Both the position numbers and the translations under genes were made by a program. 64,000 nt of DNA from NCBI RefSeq assembly GCF_032773895.1, contig NZ_CP120416.1, positions 556,001-620,000 on the forward strand, given 5' to 3'. Positions 1-8,682 of the stretch are shown one piece after another (the first letter of the stretch is position 1; each line of letters starts with the position of its first letter). This stretch comes from Teredinibacter sp. KSP-S5-2 (lineage in GTDB: Bacteria > Pseudomonadota > Gammaproteobacteria > Pseudomonadales > Cellvibrionaceae). The notes below the pieces were generated by a model. That model saw only the letters and a list, made by a program, of their open reading frames with translations, made no database searches and had not been told where the DNA came from.

Positions 1-351
1 CCAGGCATCAATAGGCATTTTATGCAGCAAGGTGCCGTTTGTGAGCAAAACAATACCTTCAGCAATATTCACTTTTTTTGCAATACGAAGAAAATCCAAC
101 AACTGCGGATGCAATAGAGGTTCGCCACCACAGAGTTTAAGTTCATCCACATACAGTACTTTGGCTAAGGCCGTTAAATCACGTTCAAATTCTGCTGGGG
201 ATGCAAAGTGCTCATCAGACCAGGGTGCCGCGTGATCGCATCCTGCACAACGAAGATTGCAATGCTCCGTTAGTTCATAGCTCAATCCGCCTCGCTGTAT
301 TCGACCTGACGTGTCACTTGATGGTGTTGTTAAATGGTTGCTATTTGTCAT
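1..351 (-). CDS. Radical SAM protein, N-terminal part (cut by window edge)
   Basis: The first 117 codons of a minus-strand gene are present; the rest lies outside the window. The radical SAM signature CX3CX2C is seen as Cys31, Cys35 and Cys38 (context EHCNLRCAGC), and GGEP, which contacts the SAM amino group in this superfamily, follows at residues 75-78, with LTNGT near residue 104. The three Cys ligate a 4Fe-4S cluster that cleaves SAM reductively. The substrate cannot be told from this part; SPASM-type peptide or cofactor modifiers often start this way. The ATG at 351 has AGGAG about 11 bases upstream, and a short ORF stops 14 bases before it, so the two may be co-transcribed. Confidence 0.85.
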   Translation of the reverse strand, partial: MTNSNHLTTPSSDTSGRIQRGGLSYELTEHCNLRCAGCDHAAPWSDEHFASPAEFERDLTALAKVLYVDELKLCGGEPLLHPQLLDFLRIAKKVNIAEGIVLLTNGTLLHKMPIDAW

Positions 352-1151
352 GTTATAACGCACTCCTAAAGTATTTTTAAAATTAATATCGAAGCTGTAA
401 TTAAAATCAAAGAGCAAAAATTAAGATAAATTACTAGGTGAAAATTACTGTCGTGCTTGATCCTCTTCTTGATTAGGCCCTTATTTAAAGCGCCTTCTTG
501 CTTCTCTTTGTTTTTTGTTGCGACGTCTTCATCAAAGCAAAAAACCGAAGGTTAGGGTGAAGTAAGTCCGCGCTTAAGTTGGTCGTTAGTGACATGCTTG
601 TTGCCCATTATTGTTTTTTAAAATTTATTGTTGGTTTTTCTGTTGGAATTGGGCTTGTGTTCAGTAAACGTTATTAACGCCTTAGGTGCGGTTTTACCGA
701 CAAACTATAATTGCCTTTAGGTAGGTCGTTAAATAGAAAAAGAATGAGAATAATTAGTAATACGGAACATGAAGTACAAAAGGCGAAAAGCTAAATTAAA
801 AGCATAAGGGGAGGTGGTTTTTAATTGTTATTTAATTTTCGGCGTGTTCAAAGGAAATTCGATCAGTTTTGATATGGCAGCGCAGTTTTGTTACCAATAT
901 GTAAGGTTTGTTTGGCGTTGCTGTTTGGCAGAGATGCCTTGCGTTCGTTGTGCAATATGAAATTAGTCTGTTAAGGATGCTTTTTAGCCAATTCTCTTTC
1001 TAGTGTCTGAAGTACAAAATTGTCATTGCCAACGTAGGTAACACCTTTAATGTCTTGGGTTTTGGTTTGTTTGTATATGCGTAATAGTTAATTGGTTAGG
1101 TAGCCAACTTGCGTCTTTATTGCTTTTTAAGGGCTGATTTTTAATAAGAAA
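352..1151. other. About 800 bases with no convincing gene
   Basis: AT-rich spacer. It holds the startless fragment at 366-553 and a second short minus-strand open frame at 971-1087 (38 codons, ending TLERELAKKHP) that also lacks a start and looks like a gene tail. No clear attC, terminator or RNA was seen. It may be the worn end of the cassette array or the intergenic region of the gene left of the window. Confidence 0.4.
366..553 (-). other. Possible C-terminal ORF fragment ahead of the radical SAM gene
   Basis: An open frame of about 60 codons runs to a TAG 14 bases before the radical SAM start. It has a charged Lys/Glu-rich half followed by one strongly hydrophobic helix (LILITASILILKIL at the end). 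No ATG, GTG or TTG start is visible in frame, so it is either the tail of a decayed gene or chance. I do not recognise it. Confidence 0.25.
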
Positions 1152-1355
1152 TTACTCTCCTCGAAAAACCAAGTAAAAACAGTATAATCCTATAACAAAA
1201 AATCCGGCTGATAAGTATAATGATTGCTCATCCGTAACTAAAAAATACTGGCCTTTTGCTTTGATACTCTTGGTGCTGTAGATCCGATAAGAAACAAACC
1301 AGCTAATCATGCCAAAAAATATAGATCCGGAATATTTTTCAAGCCAATCTATCAT
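1152..1355 (-). CDS. Small membrane protein, cassette gene
   Basis: A 67-residue protein with two likely transmembrane helices (about residues 10-26 and 47-64) joined by a basic loop rich in Lys and Arg. It starts with ATG at 1355 and is followed on its 5' side by a worn attC-like sequence. No family recognised. Its minus orientation and small size match the other cassettes; it is the leftmost gene that I assign to the array. Confidence 0.5.
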   Translation of the reverse strand: MIDWLEKYSGSIFFGMISWFVSYRIYSTKSIKAKGQYFLVTDEQSLYLSAGFFVIGLYCFYLVFRGE

Positions 1356-1409
1356 ATTCTATATATTGCCTCTCTATGTTTTTTTACGAACACCAGGACG
1401 TAACAAATT

Positions 1410-1583
1410 GCGATACTTCTATTTTTATTGGGGTGAGTTTTCTGGTTGTGTCAAAAACAGACTATACGTCCGTTCGAACCGTCGAAGCATTATTTCTCAA
1501 GATTGGATATCCGACATATGTTTCCGTCAATGTCTTCTGCGACAAGTGTTACGTTCTATTATCATAGTCGTTGTTGAGTAAAT
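1410..1583 (-). repeat. Degenerate attC-like sequence
   Basis: It aligns by eye over most of its length with the attC at 17153-17306, sharing ACGTCCGTTCGAA-like and TATTACCATAGT-like blocks, but the final core reads TTGTTGAGTA instead of GTTAGGC. Probably inactive for recombination. Confidence 0.5.
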
Positions 1584-1587
1584 CAAC

Positions 1588-1881
1588 TCACTGCCATTTG
1601 TTTAAATACTTTTTGAGCTTAACGCACAACAAATAGTAGAGCGAGAAACATACTGTCCCCGCCATAACCATACGAACCGGATGCGTTTCATAGCTATTGA
1701 AATCTAAAAAATAGTCCCAGCTAAGATGGTAACCTCGATAAACGCCAAAAATACCAATCACACAAAAACTGACTCCCATCATTATTAAAAATGGGCCGAA
1801 TAGTGTTGGGCCAAAGCCTCCCCATGTGTCTGGAACGACCCATTTTCCATAGTCGTTATTCTGCTTTTTTTGATCGTTCAT
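1588..1881 (-). CDS. Small membrane protein, cassette gene
   Basis: A 97-residue protein with a polar, Gln/Asn-rich N-terminus, a Gly/Trp/Phe-rich stretch (about residues 15-30) and two likely membrane helices (about 28-48 and 70-86), ending in a basic tail. The start is ATG at 1881. No family recognised. It sits between two attC-like sequences and shares the minus orientation of its neighbours, so a single-gene cassette is the simplest reading. Confidence 0.55.
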   Translation of the reverse strand: MNDQKKQNNDYGKWVVPDTWGGFGPTLFGPFLIMMGVSFCVIGIFGVYRGYHLSWDYFLDFNSYETHPVRMVMAGTVCFSLYYLLCVKLKKYLNKWQ

Positions 1882-1886
1882 GAATT

Positions 1887-2045
1887 ATCACTTAACGATC
1901 CGGTAAAAAAAATTCTCGATAGAAAACACTTATCCACAGGCTGATTTCTCTCTTGTTGTTGATCCATATTTAACCATGTCCCTTTAACATAATCATCCAT
2001 TCAGTGAAATAGCGCTATTGATGTAGCCAGGTCTGTACCAGACAT
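1887..2045 (-). repeat. attC-like repeat, partner of 24600-24757
   Basis: Begins with CACTTAACG and contains blocks CTTATCCACA, TTGTTGTTGATCCATATTT, AACCAT and TTTAACATAAT that recur in the same order at about 24640-24705. The right end is worn and no GTTAGGC is seen before the next gene stop at 2112. Confidence 0.5.
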
Positions 2046-2111
2046 AGAAGCCGCCGAAATCGGACGTCAGTGTTAATCATAAGCTGCCATTTCAGAATAT
2101 TTCATTCCTCA

Positions 2112-5100
2112 TCAAATTCTCACCTTGGAGACTAGTTGTTTTTGCTTCGCCTTTTCAAGCTCAACATTTAATGAACGTTCCGTTCTTTGTGGTGTTCCCC
2201 AATTTTCGATTATGCGAATATTCACTTTAGTTTTTAAGCCCAGCTTGTTAGGGCTATCCGAAAAATACTTTACATACACCTCGTACTTTCCTTTTGGTGC
2301 GTGCTTATTTTTGTAGAATTCCGGTCCGTATCCCTGAGTTACATCGTCCGAAATTTCACCTTTAGAACGAGTAACCTTGTTCTGGTAAGAGCACTCTTCT
2401 CCGCTTGGCTCAATAACATGAAGGTCAACATCGGTACGATCAGTATTCCAACTGACAGCGATTAGCATATCAAGCGAATCTGGTAGTTCGCTCTTAAGCG
2501 CTTTTAGCTTCAATTGGGCGTAGGCACTACTGAAAAAGCCTTTTCCATTCTCTAAGCGGCGCTCAATAAAACTCAAGTAGTCCATTTTGTGGATGGTTTC
2601 ATAGTCCCTAAAACGGTTATCCCACTTTCCTGCTAAGCCCATTTCAAAAAACAAAAGAGCAAGATCGTACTTACCAATTTTTTCAGCAAGATTGGCCAAA
2701 TAGCTATATGACTGAGGTTCAAAAGGGCGCGAGTTGAGAGCTTGTTTGTGCAATTCAAATGCAGCTATAGGTTGTCCCCAGGCTTCAGCCGAATAGGCAA
2801 CATTTCGTAGTACGGTCACATCTGAAGGAGCACGCTCAACCAAGTTGCTCATCACTTTAATCGCATCTGCTGTGCCGAATTTTTCTAAACGTCTTTTAGA
2901 CTCCTCCACAATGAGCGAATATATATTTTCCTCGGCTAGTCCACTTAGATAGGATGAACTAACTTGATTTTGAAAGGTAACCTTATTATTAAACTGGTTC
3001 TGAGGCTTGTTAAACGCCTCACTGGGTAAGCGCTCCATTAATAATGTTACAGCGTGAGGTAATTCCATATTGACACTACTTAATTTGCTTAGCTTTTCTA
3101 CGAGTGAGATAAACTGATTTTTTGGATTTCCCAGTTGCAATGCTATATCTCCCCGGATTGAGCGAAATACATCGGTAATGAGCGTTGTTTTTACAACGTA
3201 GGCATCCTGTTTGGGAACGATGTTGTAGCGCTTGTAATCCTCCGATGATTCCAGCATTAAGAGCGAGCTTGTGCGCCCAGGCACTTTAAAATGATTGGCG
3301 TAAGATGCGGCCACTTTATCTTTGAGCTCACCGAGCCCCTCCAACTGATTGACGGCTATTTGACCATATGTGCGCGCTGTCAAGGAGGAAGGCAACACCT
3401 GATTAACAGGTATTTTCACTTCAATTGTTCGGTTGGCACTAGCAAGAGAAAGGTTTAATTCATCACCTAGGTTAGAAATTTTACGACCGGCGATAGTTAA
3501 TACCTGGCCTGGATAAATAACACTAGGCCGTCCTTCCAACAAGATGTCCCGTGCACCTGCAAGTTCAATTTTCTCTATTGCCCAAGGCAGTGAGGTATGT
3601 GCAGTAGCTAAAGAACTGATCTCACTTTTATCCTGCACATGAAAATTTGCACCCCCAAGCTCACGAACTAGATGCTCAAGAAGTGCTTTATCCTCACCTT
3701 CTATACCTAACCGATATGAGAACACTTTACCATTGAACTTTTGCTTAACGCTTTCCGTTATTATCCAAGCATTCCGCTCACCCCATGTTGCTGCCCCGTC
3801 GCTATATAGAAATAAGTCGTACAACGATTGTTCTTCCAACCATGCAATATTTGTTGCAAACTCCAAAGCATTGGATAAGTCTGTAGCACCTTCCAAAATC
3901 AAACTATACAAATAAGTTTTGAGTTCCCTTCGGCTTTCTTCGTTATTGTTTACAAATGAGTTTTTCCACCAAAGAGCTTCGGTATTAAAGCTCATTAATG
4001 CAAACTCATGAAGTTCCGCTTCATTTTGTGTGAGTGTCTCGAGTAACAGCTCAACCCAAAGATGAAAACTATCGTTTGAAGCGCTCAGAGAAGTGTCAAG
4101 TAAGAAAACCGCTCTCGAATGATTTCTCGCGGGTACCATAGGTAACTCCGCAAGCCATTGGGTTGCAAAATATTCCCCCACCTCATCCATCCCAACCAAT
4201 GTTGGAGAATACTCTGCATCAATCTTTACCCTTATTCCAGAGAGCAATTCACTGTGTAAAGCCTCTTGTAAAACTCCATTTACAACTCCGGGCCGATATG
4301 GAGTTTTAAGCTCTCCGTTTATATTTCGCTGGATTTGCACTGCATCAGGGGAAAGATAACCGAAGGTTACATGAACACGCTTGTCTATAGATTCACGAGT
4401 TAAAGGAAAATCTAAGTAAAGGTCGTTATTCAAACGTTGAAGATCTATGTCGTACCCGATAACGATCCGGTTAAGCGATTTAGGCTGTAAGGGGTATACG
4501 CTTGCTGAGAAAATTCCGGCGCCAGACCACTCTAGTAAAGCAGGGTCAATTTGTTGGGAAACGGTATCTTCATAAGCAAATGCTGCCTTCTGCTTGGAAA
4601 CCATTATCGCTTCTTTCGGTTCTTTCCATAACCCCTTATACCGACTGCCTAACTCCTTCGTGCTCAAGTAACCTTTCTCAAGCGATTCAAGTGATATATG
4701 GTGTTTATCTTCTAGTAAATTCTGATCACGCTTTAGAGCCTCCCCGAATGCGAAATAGTATGGTTTTGCTCCATCGGGTAACCTGAATTTAAAATCTCCC
4801 TCCAAGGTTTCATTGTGAGGGTTAATGTATAAACCATCTACGACAACTCTAGCTCGAAACCCATCTATCCGAACCTTAATATCCAATGCATTTGGTGATA
4901 TATTTTCTTCATCTCCCACCGAGAGCACAGCAGAATTAGCATTTGCACTAGCGATACGCCAAGTTTTTTCAATCTTATCTTTCTTATTTTTAGCAACAGA
5001 GGCTGACTCAACACCACCAATATCGTATGCCACTACCTCAGAATCAGGTCTACGTCGACTATCGTCAGCTTGACTGGCCCTAATACCTGTAACAATGACC

Positions 5101-5186
5101 TCTTCTTCCATCAACTCACTGTTCGAGGTACAGGACAGTAAACTTATAAAAACCAAATAAAATCCACAGCGGAGAATGCTTTTCAT
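2112..5186 (-). CDS. VIT/VWA-domain lipoprotein with TPR-like and DUF2135-like regions
   Basis: About 1024 residues from the ATG at 5186, chosen because it opens with a lipoprotein signal (hydrophobic run ending LLSC); upstream extension would bury it. Domain order: short motif EEEVIVTGIRAS after the lipobox; a VIT-like beta region; a VWA domain with MIDAS motif DTSLSAS near residue 360; a repetitive helical TPR-like stretch near 785-855; and a C-terminal YfaP/DUF2135-like domain (TDVDLHVIEPSG, DVTQGYGPE). VIT/VWA proteins bind metal through DxSxS and usually mediate surface protein contacts; the role here is unknown. At 3 kb it is far larger than its cassette neighbours and was probably anchored in the outer membrane or periplasm. 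Confidence 0.85.
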   Translation of the reverse strand: MKSILRCGFYLVFISLLSCTSNSELMEEEVIVTGIRASQADDSRRRPDSEVVAYDIGGVESASVAKNKKDKIEKTWRIASANANSAVLSVGDEENISPNALDIKVRIDGFRARVVVDGLYINPHNETLEGDFKFRLPDGAKPYYFAFGEALKRDQNLLEDKHHISLESLEKGYLSTKELGSRYKGLWKEPKEAIMVSKQKAAFAYEDTVSQQIDPALLEWSGAGIFSASVYPLQPKSLNRIVIGYDIDLQRLNNDLYLDFPLTRESIDKRVHVTFGYLSPDAVQIQRNINGELKTPYRPGVVNGVLQEALHSELLSGIRVKIDAEYSPTLVGMDEVGEYFATQWLAELPMVPARNHSRAVFLLDTSLSASNDSFHLWVELLLETLTQNEAELHEFALMSFNTEALWWKNSFVNNNEESRRELKTYLYSLILEGATDLSNALEFATNIAWLEEQSLYDLFLYSDGAATWGERNAWIITESVKQKFNGKVFSYRLGIEGEDKALLEHLVRELGGANFHVQDKSEISSLATAHTSLPWAIEKIELAGARDILLEGRPSVIYPGQVLTIAGRKISNLGDELNLSLASANRTIEVKIPVNQVLPSSLTARTYGQIAVNQLEGLGELKDKVAASYANHFKVPGRTSSLLMLESSEDYKRYNIVPKQDAYVVKTTLITDVFRSIRGDIALQLGNPKNQFISLVEKLSKLSSVNMELPHAVTLLMERLPSEAFNKPQNQFNNKVTFQNQVSSSYLSGLAEENIYSLIVEESKRRLEKFGTADAIKVMSNLVERAPSDVTVLRNVAYSAEAWGQPIAAFELHKQALNSRPFEPQSYSYLANLAEKIGKYDLALLFFEMGLAGKWDNRFRDYETIHKMDYLSFIERRLENGKGFFSSAYAQLKLKALKSELPDSLDMLIAVSWNTDRTDVDLHVIEPSGEECSYQNKVTRSKGEISDDVTQGYGPEFYKNKHAPKGKYEVYVKYFSDSPNKLGLKTKVNIRIIENWGTPQRTERSLNVELEKAKQKQLVSKVRI

Positions 5187-5292
5187 TACGATTAAATCCT
5201 TTTCAAAAGATCGGACACCAGTTACGACTAGCTTACCCAAACAATTCGCTAAGTTACAACCAGCCATATAACTATTATTTTTTTATGACCTC

Positions 5293-5411
5293 TAGGTGCT
5301 AGGAACAGACTAAAAGACATGCTCAAAATCGAAGCTTTGCAACCCCTGGAGCATACATAGGAGGATCAGTAATAAAAACCTCTTTCATACACAACTGTTG
5401 CTTGTTAAGGC
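5293..5411 (-). repeat. attC-like site
   Basis: Shares the blocks GGTGC-AGGA-CAGACT, CAAAATCGAAGCTT and CATAGGAG in order with the long attC at 17593-17786, and ends CTTGTTAAGGC, one base longer than the canonical GTTAGGC. It lies between the VIT/VWA gene start and the next cassette stop. Confidence 0.55.
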
Positions 5412-5758
5412 TTGCACTGATTATAAGCATATTTGTATAACCAAAATTGTTGTCCCGCCATATGAAAGCAGCCACCACCAATATTTGAAAAACATTCATG
5501 CGTTGTACAATGCTCTATGTAAGCCTGAAGATAGTTTGTATAAATTGTAGTTGCACATTTTTTATTGCTACCATCCAAATCTTCATACTTTTCCATATAC
5601 GGTTCTATTTCATCAACATCGATTGGATGATGTTCAACGAACCTATCATCCGCTTCTAGGTCTTTCTTAAAAGCCTCTTCATTACATGTTGGCGCATAGT
5701 CTGGTTGCGCCCAGCTAACTGAGGACATAAGCAATAAAGTTAATAGAAAATTTCTCAT
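5405..5758 (-). CDS. Small secreted cysteine-rich protein, cassette gene
   Basis: I use the ATG at 5758 because it opens a clean signal peptide (MRNFLLTLLLMSSVSWA, cut before QPDY); longer forms begin inside the attC palindrome. The mature part of about 100 residues has six Cys (CNEE, KKCATT, EHCTTHECF, GGCFHMAG, NQCKP), suggesting periplasmic disulphides. No family recognised. Flanked by attC-like sites on both sides. Confidence 0.65.
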   Translation of the reverse strand: MRNFLLTLLLMSSVSWAQPDYAPTCNEEAFKKDLEADDRFVEHHPIDVDEIEPYMEKYEDLDGSNKKCATTIYTNYLQAYIEHCTTHECFSNIGGGCFHMAGQQFWLYKYAYNQCKP

Positions 5759-5764
5759 ACAGAT

Positions 5765-5864
5765 CTTAACTGGTCGTGTATCGCTCGGCTTAGGAGCGAG
5801 CTGTAGTGGCGAAGCCACGAAAAGGCTTTCCCAACCCCCGCTGGGGCAACGGCCGCTTGTTATA
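5765..5864 (-). repeat. attC site
   Basis: Starts CTTAAC, ends CGCTTGTTATAC, and folds through TCGCTCGGCTTAGGAGCGA and GTGGCGAAGCCAC, with CCAACCCCCGCTGGGG toward the right end. Length and folding are normal for attC. It follows the zinc-ribbon cassette (5885-6154). Confidence 0.65.
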
Positions 5865-5884
5865 CCTATACAACCTATTACTAT

Positions 5885-6154
5885 TCAGAAAAAGATAATG
5901 CTGGCCAAAATAACAAATAAGCATACTCCTCCAACTAGGAAAAAAAATAATCCTAATTGTTCCGATATTTGATCACCAGATACTCTTTGTTGTTTTAATT
6001 TTTCAATCTCCGACGTTGATTTCCCATGACAGACTAAACACCTTCTATGGCTTTTCCTAAGTGGCACCCCAATTCCACAGGTTGGGCACTTTGGCTCAAG
6101 TGCAGGACCCTTCGGCTTCGAACGGTAACCATAGTCCCCATCAAAATCTTCCAT
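5885..6154 (-). CDS. Zinc-ribbon membrane protein, cassette gene
   Basis: 89 residues from ATG at 6154. An N-terminal zinc-ribbon has CPTCG (about 23-27) and CLVCH (about 39-43), a CX2C...CX2C pattern expected to bind one Zn. A charged linker follows, then one C-terminal membrane helix (about 69-88, LFFFLVGGVCLFVILASIIFF-like). Such ribbon-plus-anchor proteins place a small Zn domain at the inner membrane face; the target is unknown. attC-like sequences lie on both sides. Confidence 0.65.
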   Translation of the reverse strand: MEDFDGDYGYRSKPKGPALEPKCPTCGIGVPLRKSHRRCLVCHGKSTSEIEKLKQQRVSGDQISEQLGLFFFLVGGVCLFVILASIIFF

Positions 6155-6177
6155 TAAGCTGCTTCTTTAGCATCAGG

Positions 6178-6296
6178 TATAACGCCTTGCTCTGCTGCGC
6201 GGCGGTTGTATGTATATTTGTGCAACAATGTAGTGCTAGCGGAATGCACAAATAGAAACGTAGACCGCTGCGTCAGAAGGAGCACTTTTTTAGAGT
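6178..6296 (-). repeat. attC-like site, right core worn
   Basis: Left core TATAACGCC and arms GCTCTGCTGCGCGGCGG against ACCGCTGCGTCAGAAGGAGCAC. The right core reads TTTTTAGAG where GTTAGGC is expected. It follows the lipoprotein gene at 6297-6725. Confidence 0.55.
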
Positions 6297-6725
6297 TCAC
6301 AGCTTATTCCAATTTAGTAATTCACCAAGCGACTCTGATGTGTACATTTTAATGTTAGAAAGCTTCGATATATTACCTGGGGCGAAACTTTCTTCGTATT
6401 GAATTGAAGGGCCGTACGCATATCCTCGCACATCACCGAAGGAAGACATACTCATTACAACAGTCAGTCGATATTTGTACCCGTCGTAAAATCTTGTTCC
6501 TCCGTCCAACACAAACCTATTCTCATCCAACTTGGCATAGATAGGCTTCTTACCTTCTAATACTGCAAAATAGTCTTCCGATGATTCTTTAAGTACCCTA
6601 AATTGGTCAGGAGACAGTTTTTCCCAGTTTACTCCAATGAAGAGTTCATCACTTTTAAACTTTATGGTTTCATTAATCGCACATGAAACCAAAGGTATCA
6701 ATAGTAAAAATATGATTAGCTTCAT
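6297..6725 (-). CDS. Putative small lipoprotein, cassette gene
   Basis: 142 residues from ATG at 6725. The N-terminus MKLIIFLLLIPLVSCAINE has a lipobox-like LVSC, predicting a lipid-anchored protein of about 127 residues after processing. The mature part is mixed beta/alpha with no Cys and no recognised motif. Flanked by attC-like sequences. Function unknown. Confidence 0.6.
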   Translation of the reverse strand: MKLIIFLLLIPLVSCAINETIKFKSDELFIGVNWEKLSPDQFRVLKESSEDYFAVLEGKKPIYAKLDENRFVLDGGTRFYDGYKYRLTVVMSMSSFGDVRGYAYGPSIQYEESFAPGNISKLSNIKMYTSESLGELLNWNKL

Positions 6726-6732
6726 TATGGAT

Positions 6733-6845
6733 CTCTAATGGGTCGTTGCTCAATATCACCCCGCAGGGTGTCATTAAAGTTTGTTTATAGCATACTGCTA
6801 ATGGCTTTTACGTGCCAACACTGGGCAATCTCTCTTACTCTGAAT
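6733..6845 (-). repeat. attC-like site, truncated
   Basis: Left half matches the long attC class (TAATGGGTCGTTGCTCAAT, CACCCCGCAGGGTG, TTTATAGCATACTGCTAATGGCTTTT, GTGCCA). The right half (GCGGACAT and CACTTGTTAGGC blocks) is absent before the next gene at 6846, so this site has probably lost one arm. Confidence 0.6.
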
Positions 6846-7217
6846 CTATGGTTGACTATCTACCTCCAAGCGAATGGGCCAATTATCTCGTGGGGGTTTT
6901 GGAAACCTGTTATTCGCAAACCAAATCGCCACGCACGATGAGTAATGGTGCACAGGGCGAACCTCAACCATCTTAGCCTTGCCATCTCGATCTATAGTGG
7001 CAACTAGCTGATAGTAACCAGGGGTTGCTCTAATTTTTGCTGAAGCATGAAAACACTCGCCATCTACATCCCATGTACTTTCTCTTACCAATTTCTCGTA
7101 TTTCTTTCCTTCTTCTGATTGCATTGCCGCTTCAGCAAAGAAAACTCTTGCGTCGAAGTTTTCAGCGCAAGCTGAACTTGAAATGACAAGAAGAATTAGT
7201 AACCTTAATAATTTCAT
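6846..7217 (-). CDS. Small secreted protein, cassette gene
   Basis: 123 residues from ATG at 7217 with a signal peptide (MKLLRLLILLVISSSACA, cut before ENFD). The mature part has two Cys (GECFHAS and SSCVAIW) and a C-terminal stretch (YYQLVATIDRDGKAKMVEV, RFPKPPRDNWPIRLEV) that reminds me of the TonB C-terminal-like fold of small periplasmic proteins, a weak resemblance only. The gene ends against a half-lost attC, so its stop may not be the original one. Confidence 0.55.
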   Translation of the reverse strand: MKLLRLLILLVISSSACAENFDARVFFAEAAMQSEEGKKYEKLVRESTWDVDGECFHASAKIRATPGYYQLVATIDRDGKAKMVEVRPVHHYSSCVAIWFANNRFPKPPRDNWPIRLEVDSQP

Positions 7218-7329
7218 ACTAGAAACTGTCTTATACTCAGAACATGGGCGAAAAAAAATGGTGCAAAATAAAAGTTTTTATATTTAGTACTGTGGCTACC
7301 TTTAATCGAACTCCTTACATTGAAGGCGC

Positions 7330-7707
7330 TTACGAGTAATAACCCCACCGATGCTCTATTGGCAAACACTCCATACAAAGCTCTTGATCTTCATGCGTTC
7401 CTCCATCCCAAATAATACCGTTGTAATCCGTATCCAAATCTATCCACATATCTTCTTTATCAAACCGAGCGGGATTTTTATCTCTATTAATCATTAGATT
7501 ATCGCATTGCTCACATTTCCTAGCTGACAATTTCTCCAATGGGATAAATCTCGTATCTTGGCTTAGTAATTTTAAATCGTACTTTTCTAGTAATGCCTTT
7601 AATTCTTCATCGAGGGCTTCTAGTTTTTCATCAAACGATCCACTTTCGATATCTTGAGAGTCTGTCTCAAAATAACTATACAGTCTTCTAAGTGCGAATT
7701 GCTTCAT
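7330..7707 (-). CDS. Cytoplasmic zinc-binding protein, cassette gene
   Basis: 125 residues from ATG at 7707. The first half is acidic and helical (likely coiled coil, residues about 20-50); the second half has two CX2C pairs, CEQCDN (about 66-69) and CMECLP (about 113-116), which probably bind one Zn. No signal peptide. No family recognised. Unlike its neighbours, no clear attC is seen between it and the gene at 6846-7217, so the two may have become joined by loss of a site. Confidence 0.55.
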   Translation of the reverse strand: MKQFALRRLYSYFETDSQDIESGSFDEKLEALDEELKALLEKYDLKLLSQDTRFIPLEKLSARKCEQCDNLMINRDKNPARFDKEDMWIDLDTDYNGIIWDGGTHEDQELCMECLPIEHRWGYYS

Positions 7708-7733
7708 GGTTGTTCCTGGCTAGCTCTTTTAAC

Positions 7734-7924
7734 GCCTAACAAATCGATTTTAAATACCTTTCTGGGTGTCGTTTACGTATGCTTATAGCTTACTACTAAT
7801 GGCTTCTGGGTGCCAAGAGCGGGCTATTGGCAGAATTCGGAATCGGAGAATCGTTTACGCAGAAGCGGATATTGGAGGGTCGGCAACGTCAACCTCTTTC
7901 AAACACCACAGTCACTTGTTAGGC
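7734..7924 (-). repeat. attC site, long class
   Basis: Canonical cores GCCTAAC at 7734-7740 and GTTAGGC at 7918-7924. Internal blocks TTTCTGGGTGTCGTTTACG, TTATAGCTTACTACTAATGG, GTGCCAAGAGCGG and GCGGATATTGG recur in other long sites. At 191 bp it exceeds the usual attC range. Confidence 0.7.
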
Positions 7925-8299
7925 TTTTTTACAATTCTTGCATGCTTTTAATATTTGCTCCCAGATATATTTTTCTGAGTGAAAGCACAGTGTTCCTTTA
8001 ACTGCATATGAGATGGTTATTTCAGCATCTTTAAAAAAGTCGTCCTCGCCATTGACCTCATAGTATGCATGCCTGTCATCTTCCTGATACCCTTTATACA
8101 TAGGAATCATATTTTCACCGTTATTATATTGAGCGCCAAGCAAGTAAAACTCTTCGTAATTTAGCGGCGCTTTAAAGGAAATATATATTTGGCCAGAATA
8201 GCCTCGTTTAACTTCAAGCTTAATCGGAACGGATCGATTACCGCATGCAATAACGTAGCTTGAAAATAACAGTGTTGCGATTACTAGTAAGAGCTTCAT
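7919..8299 (-). CDS. Small secreted protein, cassette gene with stop in attC
   Basis: 126 residues from ATG at 8299, with a signal peptide (MKLLLVIATLLFSSYVIA, then CGNRS). The mature domain looks beta-rich with acidic surface (YQEDD, NGEDD) and ends CKNCKKA. Cys follows the hydrophobic core directly, so it could also be a lipoprotein with a weak lipobox (YVIAC). The stop TAA is part of GCCTAAC of the attC, strong evidence that this is a cassette. Function unknown. Confidence 0.65.
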   Translation of the reverse strand: MKLLLVIATLLFSSYVIACGNRSVPIKLEVKRGYSGQIYISFKAPLNYEEFYLLGAQYNNGENMIPMYKGYQEDDRHAYYEVNGEDDFFKDAEITISYAVKGTLCFHSEKYIWEQILKACKNCKKA

Positions 8300-8307
8300 A
8301 TTTTAGT

Positions 8308-8412
8308 GCCTAACGCCAAAATAAGCTGTCCAGTGAGCGCCGCCACTTTTGGTTGCTGTTTCGCCCAAACCCAGCGGCGCTTACTGGGTTAGCCCTAATT
8401 GGATTGTTATGC
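8308..8412 (-). repeat. attC site, classic palindrome
   Basis: Cores GCCTAAC (8308-8314) and GTTATGC (8406-8412). The arms CCAGTGAGCGCCGCC and GGCGCTTACTGGG pair almost completely. One of the clearest attC sites in the window, of normal length (105 bp). Confidence 0.85.
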
Positions 8413-8682
8413 TGCTGATTTAGATATTTTACCAAATAGTACCGTGGATATAAGCAGGGATACACATACTAGCTGCTGATTAGTGGATGTGGCCCCTGCC
8501 AACAGGTTAAACCCATGACCATCAACCAATTCCCAGAGTGCATAGATTAAAAGACAGTATACAAGGGCAAGAGGTGCTAGTACCGAAGTGGAAAGTCGGA
8601 TAAACCGTGATATTACGTAGTTGTACGGTACGGAAAGTATAACAGCGTAGGAGATGTTTTCGATTAGAAAGGAAAGTTTCAT
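8407..8682 (-). CDS. Small membrane protein, cassette gene
   Basis: 91 residues from the ATG at 8682; a TTG start at 8718 would add 12 residues, and neither has a strong ribosome site. Three likely hydrophobic segments (about residues 3-20, 32-55 and 70-85). The stop TAA lies in the attC core GTTATGC. No family recognised. It is the last cassette before the array is interrupted by the respiratory operon. Confidence 0.6.
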   Translation of the reverse strand: MKLSFLIENISYAVILSVPYNYVISRFIRLSTSVLAPLALVYCLLIYALWELVDGHGFNLLAGATSTNQQLVCVSLLISTVLFGKISKSAA

